A DNA stretch of 64,000 bases from Tubulanus polymorphus. Its lineage: Eukaryota; Nemertea; Palaeonemertea; Tubulaniformes; Tubulanidae. Made by a program: the position numbers and the translations under genes. Below the pieces are notes generated by a model. That model was given only the letters and a program-made list of their open reading frames with translations, was not told the origin of the DNA and did no database searches. Shown here one piece after another: positions 1 through 11,478 of this stretch; within the stretch, counting starts at the first letter, position 1, and the number at the start of each line of letters is the position of its first letter. Location: NCBI RefSeq assembly GCF_964204645.1, contig NC_134026.1, forward strand, positions 4,650,001-4,714,000, written 5' to 3'.

Positions 1-3000
1 CAACTTTCATATTGTTCGTCGGAATAGTCACCACAGTCATCATTACCATCACAGACTGATCCTAGCGGTATACAGCGTGCGTTTCGACATCTCCATAATT
101 TACCATCTGGACAAGGGACGGGCGGTAAATCTTAAAGAAATACAGGAAACCTTCAGTTCTATCCTAATCGATTTAATTTTTGTGATAAAACGACGGAAAA
201 GCCGACGAAAATAGTGTTCAGTTAATATGCTGATCATACACATACGAAAACTAAAAACAAACATTTTTCGACTGCTTTATAAGCAGCTAGAAACGACTGT
301 GAGACAACATACCATATTTGCTACATTCGTTGTCCATTATAGTGACGTCATCAATGAATACTTCCAACGGATCAGATACGATTATTCTTTCCCAGACGTA
401 GGTAATTCTGACCTGCAAAACACTGTATACAGTGAGCGGTGGTTTTCTTTCTACGTAGTATCTCATATCAGCCATATATCAACTTGTCCAACAATTTACC
501 TGATAATACGGACCGGCGGGATATAAATTGATTTTTCTATTCATCCAAATATCAGTGTCTGAATCAAGTGAGATCGTTCCCAATACACCGATTTTGCCAC
601 GTCGCAATTCGACCACTTTTATTTCCGATTCTCGAACGGCGAACGTGTTCCTGGCGAAAAACCAGAAATATAGGCAGGCAATGTGCGTTTTATTAGCCGG
701 TATCCATGGACTATGTAGCGATGCTCTTTGCCAACGCGTTTCGTTATGAGAGTCGTTAACGTATAGATAACGACCGTTGTGCAACCCTACAACAGCAAAA
801 TCAACAGCACGTTGGTTATGACAAAAATCTGAAGACATTATCAGCAGGCAATACGAGCGTCAGACAAAGTCAAAATGACAATCGCGTCAGTAAGCGTCTT
901 AATTCTGGAAGCGCATTATATGTCATTTCAAACTGCTTTTAACTTCTATGAAGCGGTTCCATAAGAGAAATACTACACCATTCAAATACGGTATACGCCA
1001 TGGCCATCGAAGCAATATACATATAGATGTTTTTCTTTTAAACATTTGAAATCTATTTACATACTATGGTGGCTGATAAGGGCCATAGCGTAAAATTCCT
1101 GGTATGTAAATGAGGGCGCCAGAACGCCAGAACGCCAAAACGAAAAAAAACGTCGAAATTTCTCTGAAAGTTCGTTTTGGCGCGCCAAAACGGAGAAAAT
1201 TCCGTTTTGGCGCCCCCACCAAAACGAACTTTCATTTTGGCGAACTTTCATTATATATATATACGTAAATGGCCATGTATCTAGGATATACATAAAGTGT
1301 AAATAACACCTTTCTATTTGTTTACAACGCTTCCCCCATTTGGGTAGTACTTCTGTTTTCAGAAAGTTTTAATACTGCATTGACAGTGTTCAGTGGCTGC
1401 AATTGGATTGATCATTTCCGCCCACATTGCAGGTGAATATATATTTTGCCTCCGACAGTTTCGTTTGCAACGGGAATGGCGGATATCACTTAATCCTCTA
1501 CCGTCAGAAATGGCTCATTAGTGATTCCCGACGGCCGGAAATACAACCGGACACCCGTCCAATACTCGGGAAACCATGGTTGACGTAGCCGATAATGGAA
1601 ACTCTCTTTCTGTCGTCAGGATTTTACTAACAAACCTACAAACCTATAGATAAGTCTACAGGGCGATCCACTCAACGAGGATTTTGGATGTTGATATTAC
1701 GATAAAACTGTATGAAATTACTTCACAATTCTCGAGAATCTAAAACATAATGATTTTCTTAAATTTTCCCCTTAAGGAATAGACTGATAGTCAATATATA
1801 CAAACATCATAGATGTCGTACGCGTAGATGTCGGACGCTTACCTGTATTAGGTTGGTTATAGTTAGGTGAACTGCTCGACGTACTGATGAGCCAGGAACC
1901 TTGCGGGTCTGCTTTCCAATTACAGGAATCTTTAGAAAAGTTACATCGCAATAACGGTACATCTTCTCCTGAAAGATAATATGTTCATCAGATAAAATGT
2001 CAGGCATGTATACTAAGGGTTTCTTTATGATTTCGGAACGTGGTATTGTAATAATTATTTTTTAAGTGGCGCTGGAAAGGACGTCGTAGGCAGGCTGTCA
2101 CACTGGCAGGCTGTCTCACTGGCAGGTTGTCTCACTGGCAGATTGTCTCACTGGTAGATTATCCCACTGACAGGTTGTCTCACTGAAAGGTTGTCTCGCT
2201 GTCGGTTCTACGTCTTGGAATCTGTTCCATTTTTGTCTATGATTATGAAATAATTAATCTCATTTCCTAATAATAAAGTGAGTATAGAGCCTATGAATAA
2301 GATCTATACCTTAACTTGATATTATGGCTTTAAAGCACCATATATAGAGCTTTGTAAAGGGGGCTGGAGAAAGCCCGGGATTATTTCCGAAAATTGGCCA
2401 TATGATCTTTATCTACCAAATTGATTTAAGTCTCGCCTTGTCTCAAGTGTTGACTCGGGAACCTGAAGTATTTTCCGGCCGAAAAGTAAATGATGGGCGA
2501 TCAGACGCTTAAACTACCGGCTAAAATCAATTATTCGCCATCGTGGAATCCAAAACACTCGTTGGCGAAGAAGATCGTTTACCTAAATTCTAGATCGATA
2601 GAAGATATTTTCCGCTGGCGAGCTGGCTTTATTGGATTTGCGACGCTAAAAATCCTCGCGTTGGCCGGCGGCAGCAGTGGCACAATCCAATAAGAGGTGA
2701 AACATTTAGAGACTTTCAAAGTACACGAATCTCAATTCAACCCAAACATCAAACAAAGCAACGTGATCAAGTCACACTTCAATTTCCCAAGTTCAGTCTT
2801 GTTTCATGCAGCGGTTTCTTGACAAGGGTCGAATGGTCATTTGGTTAAACAGGATGCATAGAAGCCTGTCGATGGAAGTTCCGCGCGAGTCGGCATATCC
2901 GTTTGCGAGCGGAAATTTAGCTTTCTCCGAGGACCTGGTTTCTTCTCTCCATTTTCATATTGATTCATATGCTGCCCTATCGATATCGATACAGATATAT

Positions 3001-6000
3001 TGATTATTGATCGGTCACATTAATCGCAGAGGACTGGGCGAAAATCACCTTATTGTTATAATGCCATCATAATCGTCATGGTTACCCCTAAACCACATGT
3101 AGAATCCACGGGACTTCCGAATCACGAACTGCTTATTATGATAACCATGAACGTGCTCTTCTTAACATCCTTTGAGTGTTTCGATAACCGATAATTTCCC
3201 GATAGGTTTGACAATCCTAACTATGACTTCACGTTTGGTTTTTGCAAATATCTACTCAATGTAAGACCTTTTTCGGAAAATAAAACAATGTCTTGATATT
3301 TATGTATGTTATTGTGCCACCAACATCAAACACACCCACACACACATGCATTCGGCACATACTCAAGTCTACCGGTTTGCGTGATACTGCCCTGAAAGCC
3401 GGTAACGGTTGCTTCAATGTTTTACCGAGAATTCATTTGATCATTGAATAAGAGAATGACGAGGTCGAATCTACGTAGCTACACAACAAATGTTCGACAT
3501 CATTAAATGCAGGAAAGACGCTTTGACAAAAATCAGAATGCATGTTTCACGCAATCGCTACAAGAAGCCAATTTCATGACATCTCTATGCAGATTATTCG
3601 GATTATTTTGGTAGAACAGTTAAGCTCGTGCAAATTGAAAATATCAAGAAACAGCCTCAAAGTGTAAAAGCCTGTTAGTATATGTATAAAAACAAATTCG
3701 AAGCACTAAACCCAAAGATAAAACATTTTTGCAACAGAAAATAAGGTTTCACTGCTCTATTACTATCCGTTTTCCTAAACTCTGAGAAAGAGTGACCGAT
3801 AGAAATCTACGAGCCACCATCAGCCAGTCGAAGAAAATTGGATTGCGCCAGAAAACTCGTACGCAATTACGGCCACAAATCGCTCGATATTCCCCGGTCA
3901 GCTTGGAGAATAGGTGGATATGATGTATTAGCTCATTAGTCATACGATAACGATAATACCTGTCAGTTTGTAACGAAGAAAATACACGTTAAAAGAAAGA
4001 TATATACAGGTCATTAGAGAAAATATGAATTATGCACCAGAGGAATTATTTCGATGACAAACCGAATCTCTATCAATCAAAAAACAATTATTGATTATCA
4101 GATTATCAAACGGGCAGAGAAAGATGTCGCCATCGGTCCTATCAATGCTAAACGTATTACTTCGGAACTCATTGAAGCTACAGAAGGATTAGACACTTAT
4201 GAAAAGATTCTCGATATACATGGAAATGCATTTTCAGAGTAGGTAATTACATTTTACTAGTTTTCATGTTTGATGCATGGGTATTATAAACCAATATCGA
4301 GTCTCTTTGAAGTTGTCAGAACCTAAAGAAGACCGTCACCATCAAACAAGAGCGAAATGCGAGTTCGCTTTGAAGATACTTCGAAATATTCAGGGTTCAG
4401 GAACGAGAATACAGCTCGAAGCTCAATGATTTATGATCGGATCTCTTATGCCTGAAAGTTTATTCTGTTTTGTTTCATTCTCTTGGGAATTTGTACTACT
4501 GACCAAGTGTATAGATATTTTTTGGGGGTTGCCGTCAAGGTATTTTATCTGGCGGGGAGGAATGCTGTTCATTATTATTTCTCCATCTCGTCAAAGGAGT
4601 CCGTGGAGCTGTACGAAGACGATCGGCGAGTCAGACATGCATACTGATAAGCGGCCAGCCCGAAACGCGGCCATGATAAGAACTCGGCGGAAGAAAAGGT
4701 GTGTATCATCCGGAAGATTATTTGCCTAATGACCTGTTGCAGATCTGGTGACAAGATCGAGCAAGACGTGTTGACCATTGTTAGTATTACGCGTGCTATT
4801 GGCGCCGGTTAATGTCAGCCCGATACTTGTTGGTCAATATCCAGCGAAGCTTTCATTAATTTGTCACAACCAAGCAAAGTAATAAACCGCACGCAAAAAC
4901 TGACGGATACATATAAGACAGTTGATTTATTTATCTTCCCTCCCCGGGGCGGATTGTGTATACGTGTGCGGATGACATGCTGCCTATTCACTTCAAACAA
5001 GCCACCGGGAGATTTGCCTTTGATGGGAAAATCTTCTAGCAATCCCACCGGCCAAATAACCACGTTTATCGCTAAGCGCCGAACGAATTATCCATCGAAT
5101 AGTTTCGTCAATTCGTGGATTTTATAGAGCCAGTAGATTAAGTCAGGTGCAAGTGTAAATTCTATCACGAGGCTCTTAACTAATTAGCCGGAAGAAGCAA
5201 TTTTCACATCGTTTTGAAAGCTAATGTAGTGTATATTAGCCGGGATCATAATCTCGGTTAGAATTCTAGTGTCTAAACATTGAATCATACAAATTTTAAC
5301 TTTCAAAATGTGTCAAACATAAAACAACAACTGTGGAACTGGGTGTATAGATAGTATAGAGAAATTAAGTCATGATTATGAAAAAAGAATAAGGATATCA
5401 TTTGATGTAATACGTGCCAATTGCGTGTTAGGATAGGATATTCGTGTCGGTTAAAAATATCATATATCATTTACAGTAATCTATATTCGGAAATTTCGTT
5501 GATTTGAATCGTATTCATACAAAATGTTCATCTATTTCACAAACTACGACGCTACAAAAACATATATTAAAACCTATAGACTATCCAGGCGGAGGGCACA
5601 GGTGAAACGAGCTTCGAAAATCAACGCCATATTGTCATTTTGATTTGTTCGCTGTCGGGCGATAATTCGTTTTCGCAGGGCCCGACTGCTGCATAATCTA
5701 GCAGAGAACACTTGCCGCACGCCGATTCAACACCTTCGGAATTGACAAAACTCAATTTACCGACCGAAGGCTGCGCGAGCGCGAAAAATCCCAATGTGAA
5801 TAATCGTTAATGATAACCCGTCTCGCTAAAAGCTCCGAAGGATTCCATGTCACGGTAGGCGTCTGTGACGGATGCAATGATACACCTTCCCATGTACACA
5901 TATATGTATGGAGTTTGTCTCGGAACGTGGGTATCGAGACTTCTATCCAACGAACGATCTATTACAGTTCATTGTAATTTATTTCGTAAAAAAAGATTCA

Positions 6001-6700
6001 TCAATTCCGATTTGCGCTGCCACAAACCGTCCGCGTCAAATGCGAAATTGTGCCCGTCAGCAAAGAAAGATACAGCGTATCAGATATCGTTTTGGCTTTT
6101 GATTAATGTCAAGGAATTTCCGCGGAAACAAAACGTCGTAGATTATTAGATTCTGCGCCGCGTCGCGTTAATCTTGAAGTTTCAAAGCGACCGATGCATT
6201 AGAATTGACTTCTCGCCAGTGCATCGTATACTAAACAACCGGAGAAAAATAAAATGGGTTTTGAATCGAGAATGAAACGAATTCATTATTGAGAATGAAA
6301 GATTACCACGATCTAAGAGGAGCCGTCTTGCTGTCAAAATCATTTACCCAATAAAGCTGCTATATGCACTAGTAGCGAAAGTTCGTACTCTTTAAGAAAT
6401 CATATATTTATTTTTTCATATCTATGACTTGCACATTCACTGTACTGTATAGCAGAAATAAACCATGATTTCAGTTTTTCGAATATAAGAAATTAAATGA
6501 ATATATTCTACTTATGTAGTTGCTACAACATTTACTCATCTGAAGTTAGTAACAAATACAAAGGTAGTCACGTAGAATCTGAATTAAGATGGTTATAGAT
6601 GAATGCAACGAAACTTACCTGCCACGGATTTTGGCGGTAAAGTAAAAAATGCCAGATGAAACGATGCAAAAACACAAATCCACACAATATCGTTAGCCAT
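1..6700 (-). CDS. MAM and LDL-receptor class A domain protein, 5' part (partial at left edge)
   Basis: This is the start of a secreted or type I membrane protein, probably an extracellular adhesion or ligand-binding protein. Minus-strand exons are 6700-6619, 1968-1843, 828-500, 412-313 and 130 to beyond 1; phases close at every junction. The ATG at 6700 starts a 27-residue hydrophobic signal peptide ending PPKSVA, followed by a GTAAGT donor. One MAM domain spans about residues 35-209 over three exons, opening with [10 protein letters not shown]. It keeps the four expected cysteines, including C36, C43 and C209, and ends with [11 protein letters not shown]. An LDLa repeat follows from C219 with C-x7-C-x4-C-x6-C-x5-C spacing and the acidic [12 protein letters not shown] calcium-site motif. 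Its sixth cysteine codon is cut by the window edge. MAM+LDLa is the layout of MALRD1-type and related invertebrate proteins, which often repeat these units many times. I cannot tell how many more follow or whether a transmembrane segment exists. No expressed-sequence evidence was available. Confidence 0.87.
1113..1250. repeat. Nested inverted repeat (snapback sequence) in an intron of the MAM gene
   Basis: The segment is built from repeated CCAAAACG/CGTTTTGG words in both orientations. Positions 1167-1180 (GAAAGTTCGTTTTGG) are matched in inverse at about 1218-1233 (CCAAAACGAACTTTC). Inside these, GCCAAAACGG pairs with CCGTTTTGGC around a short AT-rich loop. A perfect 20-bp palindrome lies at 1173-1192. 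The transcript could fold into a long hairpin. It looks like a decayed foldback or MITE element. I see no clear target-site duplication. Confidence 0.7.
2089..2200. repeat. 16-bp minisatellite, seven copies
   Basis: Seven head-to-tail copies of a 16-bp unit with consensus GGCAGGTTGTCTCACT fill the interval exactly. The left copies are closest to consensus and the right copies carry one to four changes, as expected for decay at the ends of an array. It lies in the first intron of the MAM/LDLa gene, about 120 bp upstream (in gene direction) of the second exon. Confidence 0.9.
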
Positions 6701-8991
6701 GAATGCGGACATATCTTGTTACGTTTATTACCCAACCGAATGCGGCTTAGAAAGCCGTTTCGAAATCAACGGGTACTAAGTCGACATATTCGCGAAGCAG
6801 CGGCAATGTATCAAATCAAGCGGTATCTCGTGGTTATTACTTTGATCGGTAGTCGTCGTCGCCTGTATGATGGCGTACAGCGACAGTTGCGTACCGCCGG
6901 TGACACGTCGCAGCAGCAACTAGAAGGGGACATAACGTTGTTTTATACTATCTCCTTTGCTGCGTCTGTCGCAGTATATGAAAGTTTAATCAACGAGTGG
7001 GTTTAATCGTAATTCAATTCAAGACGTAATCGTCTTACGTCTCTCATCGCGTATCTCATCATGTTTTACGTTTCTCGTAGACAACAAGTATCGAATGAAA
7101 TCCGCTCAATGGTTTCATTTCTATGGCATTGTGTTTTTTTTTGCTCAAAGTTTTCTGCTGCAACAATGATATCCAAATATCAAGATATGAAACATTTAAA
7201 AATGAAATGAACGGATTACTTAGATTAATTTAAGTTCATTAGTTATATCTGTTTTTTTCTCAATAAATACAATAATTTCTGATACGCTCAGGACATAATG
7301 TTTTTGTTCACGAAGGTCATGAGTAAGTATTTCAGCTTAGAGCAGCGGGAACACATCTGATTCTCGGATGACTATACGTCGCAGGGAAAAACAATCGCAC
7401 GAAATGATTACCAGTCGTGTAGAACACCCCTCGGCGTTCAGCATTATTTCTCAGTCAGACACAGATTATGCGTTATTCATGTGCGCCACTATTCAATTGG
7501 TAGTTGGCAGTAAATTATTGACAACGGGATGTTTCGATCGGATAAAACTGAGAATCTTAAACTCAGTTTCTCATACTCATAAGTAGATTATGGTTGCTTT
7601 ATGAGCGGTCATACATGTGTATACGTAAATAGATACATGATATGACTGGCCCGATTATTTTGCAAATCATTTTCCATATCTCTATTTTATATAAGTATAA
7701 CTGAACAGTGGGGATAGGTTCGGAGAACCGAGTTTAAACTTAACGGTTTTTTTATCATACATTTTTAAGATATCGTTTATATTTTTTAGCATATACTTTA
7801 ACGTCGATTCGTTTCTGTGATTTGCGAAGCTATTAGTCGAGTAGAAACGGTAGCTATAAATCCAACCATCGTGGTTTCGAGATGTACTAAATCTTAACGT
7901 ATTTAGGCGTTTAATGACCTTATTTAGCCTACAGTCGTCCGTGAACAAAAAGCGAATTTTGTGATTAATTTGAATTCGTCAAACGAACCGTAAGCATATT
8001 CATTGGTGTCTTTCTTTCGTTGTGCAGTGTGTTTAATTATGGATATGTCAGGGTTTACGGATTTTTGCATATCGGACAAAAGGAACTGTTTTGAAACTGT
8101 ATAGCTGAGCCGTAACTAATATTTATGGGATAAAGTTTGTTATAATACACTTATAAAGTACTCTTCGCACAGTTTAAATATAATGTACCATTGTATTCAT
8201 ACTTTTTATGTACAATCATGAAAAACCAGTGAAATTAATTTCCCGAGAACGTTCCCACACTCCTTTTCTCTATTTGTATTCGAATAGAGCGTGGATATAG
8301 GTAATGAGAGAAAATTTGCGATATTTTTTCCGAAGCCTAACAATCTGTAGGGCATTAAGCCTACCGCCCCGAGTCTTTGTTTGATTGCGTGTTGTTTTGA
8401 CGATATTTAAGAAACGTGATCCGAATAAGAAATGACGGCTTTGGGGGCAAATGCGTTAGCGTGCGATTGTGTTTTCCAGTTGAATTCCACCGAATATCTG
8501 AAGTAGAAAACTTTGTGAAACTTTTGATTTATTCGAAACCATCAAAATAACGAAGTATAGAATATTTGAGCGCGAATCAAATTAAAGTTGAAAACGACCC
8601 GACTGAAACCTCTATTTATAAAATAGTTAAGTGTCATTCAACGACAACGGCACAAGATATTCGATTTGCTTGAAGGGCAGAGTAATAAATATAAGGCAAC
8701 AACAATTCGACGGTAATAACTAAGTGAGTTTTATATTTGTATGCGTCACACTTTCGAATTGCAATTTAAGCTATAAAATCGTAAGGGATTATTGACTCTT
8801 TACGTATGTACAAGATCGGATATAAAGCGGCTCTACTTCGGCAAAACTCCACTTAAGTTGTTTTCAAGCTGACTTTTACGATGATCACAATAAAATGAAA
8901 GGGTTCTGTTCGAAACAAGCTGATTAACTTTAAATCGTAGATTTTTCGTAGTTGGATATCAGAACGTTATATATACACGCATATAGGAAAC
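6701..8991. other. Intergenic region between divergent genes
   Basis: This 2.3-kb AT-rich stretch lies between the start of the minus-strand MAM/LDLa gene and the start of the plus-strand gene at 8992, so it should hold both promoters. I found no exon with convincing splice signals and no repeat. A TATA-like run (ATATATACACGCATATAG) sits just before the start codon at 8992, but AT-rich background makes it weak evidence. Confidence 0.5.
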
Positions 8992-10113
8992 ATGAGTGGT
9001 GACGAATCTACGGAATATTTCGGGGGCAGAAAGAAAAAAAGTAACAAGCATTTGGGTAAAGAAACATACAGAAAACAGGTAAAGTCTCCATGAATAAGTC
9101 TTATCATAATATTTTAAAGATTATGATTATGAAATCATTTCATTATTTTATCTATTCATTTTCATTTGGAATTTATTTCAGCAAATAAGCCTGAAGTTAT
9201 ACTGTTGTTCTATTCATGTAAATTCTTAGAAATTCTTCTTTTTCAGTTGGAGTCATGCTTTCAAATGTATCAAAACCTAAATCTGGATTGTCCATTCTAC
9301 GAAAGAGCCAAAACAGCCCCGGCTTTCGTCCGAGACAGGCGTAGAAAAACTAAAGTGGCTTTCGCTGGCCAAGAGCCCCCTTCGACTGCACCGCTTCGTC
9401 TAACGAAGTCCACTATTAGAAGCCGCGAAATGGGAAGGAGAGGCACTAAAAAAGAGGACAGCGACGACGCTAACTCCGAATCAACGACGTCGTCAGCCGA
9501 GTTTGATAGTTCTACCGGTACGATCCGTCGTCGCCATAGATTTTTACCGACCGATTTGAGCAATTTCCTTCAGTCTAAAGGTGTCGGGGATCCGAGAGAA
9601 AACTCGTCGTCAAGAGACCAGGAGGAGAAACAGGAGTCGACGAAACGTAGCAGTCGATTGGGCCGTAAAAAGCAAAAGATTTCGCCGTTCGTCCAAGACG
9701 AGATGCGATTTCGGTCGAAGTTAGACTACGTAGAGTCTTATTCGAAAGTGAAGTTGTTTTGCGAATATGAGAAACGTCGTTTCGAGGCGTTCAAAGACGA
9801 CGCTTTGGAAGAGGACCAACAGAAGCTCATTCAGTTTGTAAATTTTCTCAATCAAACCGCACATCTCGGTAGGACGACTGCCGACGAGCTGGAAGCGAAA
9901 TTGCCGGCAGATTTGCTCGCTCGCATTGAAACGTGGATCGTCGATTGCGAACAGTCGTTTGGTCTGCGCGGCCGGATCAACATCATCGAGGAAAGCGTCG
10001 CCAGCGCGATAGTCAATCGAAACGTGATGAAGAATCTGGATATTCCGACCTTCAAACCGAAACCTCGAAAACCGCCGGCCAAAAAGCCAGAACGAGTTAG
10101 CGTTCTAAGATAA
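8992..10113 (+). CDS. Unrecognised basic 317-residue protein, two exons
   Basis: I do not recognise this protein. Exon 1 (8992-9078) encodes 29 residues beginning MSGDESTEYFGGRKKK and ends in CAG|GTAAAG. Exon 2 (9247-10113) starts after a TTTTTCAG acceptor in phase 0. An alternative acceptor 65 bp upstream would hit a stop, so the 9247 start is preferred. The protein has a lysine/arginine-rich N-terminus, then a Ser/Glu/Asp-rich low-complexity stretch (about 85-175). A compact region with the look of a helical domain follows at about 185-290, including DYVESYSKVKLFCEYEKRRF and AELEAKLPADLL-like segments. The tail is rich in Pro and Lys. There is no signal peptide and no membrane segment. The GC-richer, CG-containing codons of exon 2 stand out from the flanks and support coding. 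A nuclear or cytoskeletal role is possible but not shown. Confidence 0.8.
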
Positions 10114-11478
10114 GGAGAAACTCTAAGACGCGCCCACGCCGGCATATATATAGACTTAAAACAAGGCGACTATATCTTTATGACTCATTATAATCATTGT
10201 TTATATATCAAATACACAAATTTCATTTCTATACAACCTGAGTCCTGTTGTATCGTATGGCATTTGCTTTGGTAAAGTGATTCTCAAAGATCTTAATGCT
10301 GTAATCAAATGGAAGTAGCCCACTAAAACCTGGACTCCCAGGCCCTATCTAAAATGTAATTTTGAAACTCATAGACCGGAAGTATCAAATTTGGATGACA
10401 AGCAAGACGGATACAGATGTTTGGAATTCACGAATTCAAAAATTCAACTTGATGCAAGAGGTCTCTCTTTAATCAGTCTATCTTTTTCATATACAACGAC
10501 GATGCATCCACCAGCTCAGCCTGTCAACATTTTAGAGGTTGTATAAACATTAACAGTTTGATTAATAACCACCGTTAATATCCCCAAGATACGACAGAAA
10601 TGGATGAATACGCCTTATTGGATCTAATATTAGACACAAATATTTCATCGTGTTTTAAACATGAAATTAATGTTCTTCTATTTAAGCAGGCCGTTAATCG
10701 GTGTAGACCTATATATAGGCCCTACAATGCGCCCACTTAATCTGATAACGAACACCTCGACTATCTGGATTATCAATACAACCCTTTGTGAGGTAATATA
10801 ATAACAATATGAAGTCCAGGTACTGCAAACAGTTGCGCAGTTACGTTGGTTACACATTTGATGTAGATCTGTGTTGGGAGGGGATGCATGTACGTATGCT
10901 TAATCGAAATCCTTTTGAAAATAATTCTATTTTTCAAAAACCACCGGATTGCATTGTTGTTGTGGGTGATGATGAGACAAAATAGTGTCATATTTTCTGA
11001 GGTAAGTCCTGTGATGCTCTTCGGTTAAATCACTCAATAAGATAGGCCTACTACGAAAATGAAAGTATATATATTTCGAATCCAATTCCGTGATTTGATG
11101 GTATTTTCAGTAGCCAAAATTACATGGAAGGACGGTCTAATTAGGCATATAGCTACTCTCATTCAGCTCTAATCCATGCTAAGATATTAGAACTGAAATA
11201 CATAGTTGTATAAAGGCTTCACTTGCGGTTTCGCGTGATGATATCATAGGTACATAGGTCTTGTCCGATGTCAAGTGTTTCCAACGCAACCGTTAATAAT
11301 GGATCGCCACGTCCACCTTCCAACTTGGAAATCGTCCAATGCCTAGATAATGGGGCTATTCATGAATTAACTAACATCCATTTATGCTTATATTATAAGT
11401 TCTTAAAATTGAAAGGTCTATATCGATGCGAATTAAGTACAATTTTCTAGATCAAGTGGGAACGAAGCTAGCTAAACC
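10114..11478. other. Intergenic region
   Basis: About 1.4 kb separates the unrecognised gene from the SLC44A1-like gene, both on the plus strand. I see no credible exon, tRNA or repeat. A 60-codon open frame at 11268-11450 lacks splice signals and similarity. The promoter and 5' leader of the SLC44A1-like gene presumably lie here. Confidence 0.45.

Noticed and set aside
4054-4242. 62-codon plus-strand frame with helix-like text
   Set aside because: It stands alone in the first intron of the MAM gene with no splice partners and no recognisable family. Possible, but unsupported.
6656-7006. 116-codon plus-strand open frame
   Set aside because: It lies antisense to the signal-peptide exon of the MAM gene, has no splice signals or similarity, and its text looks random.
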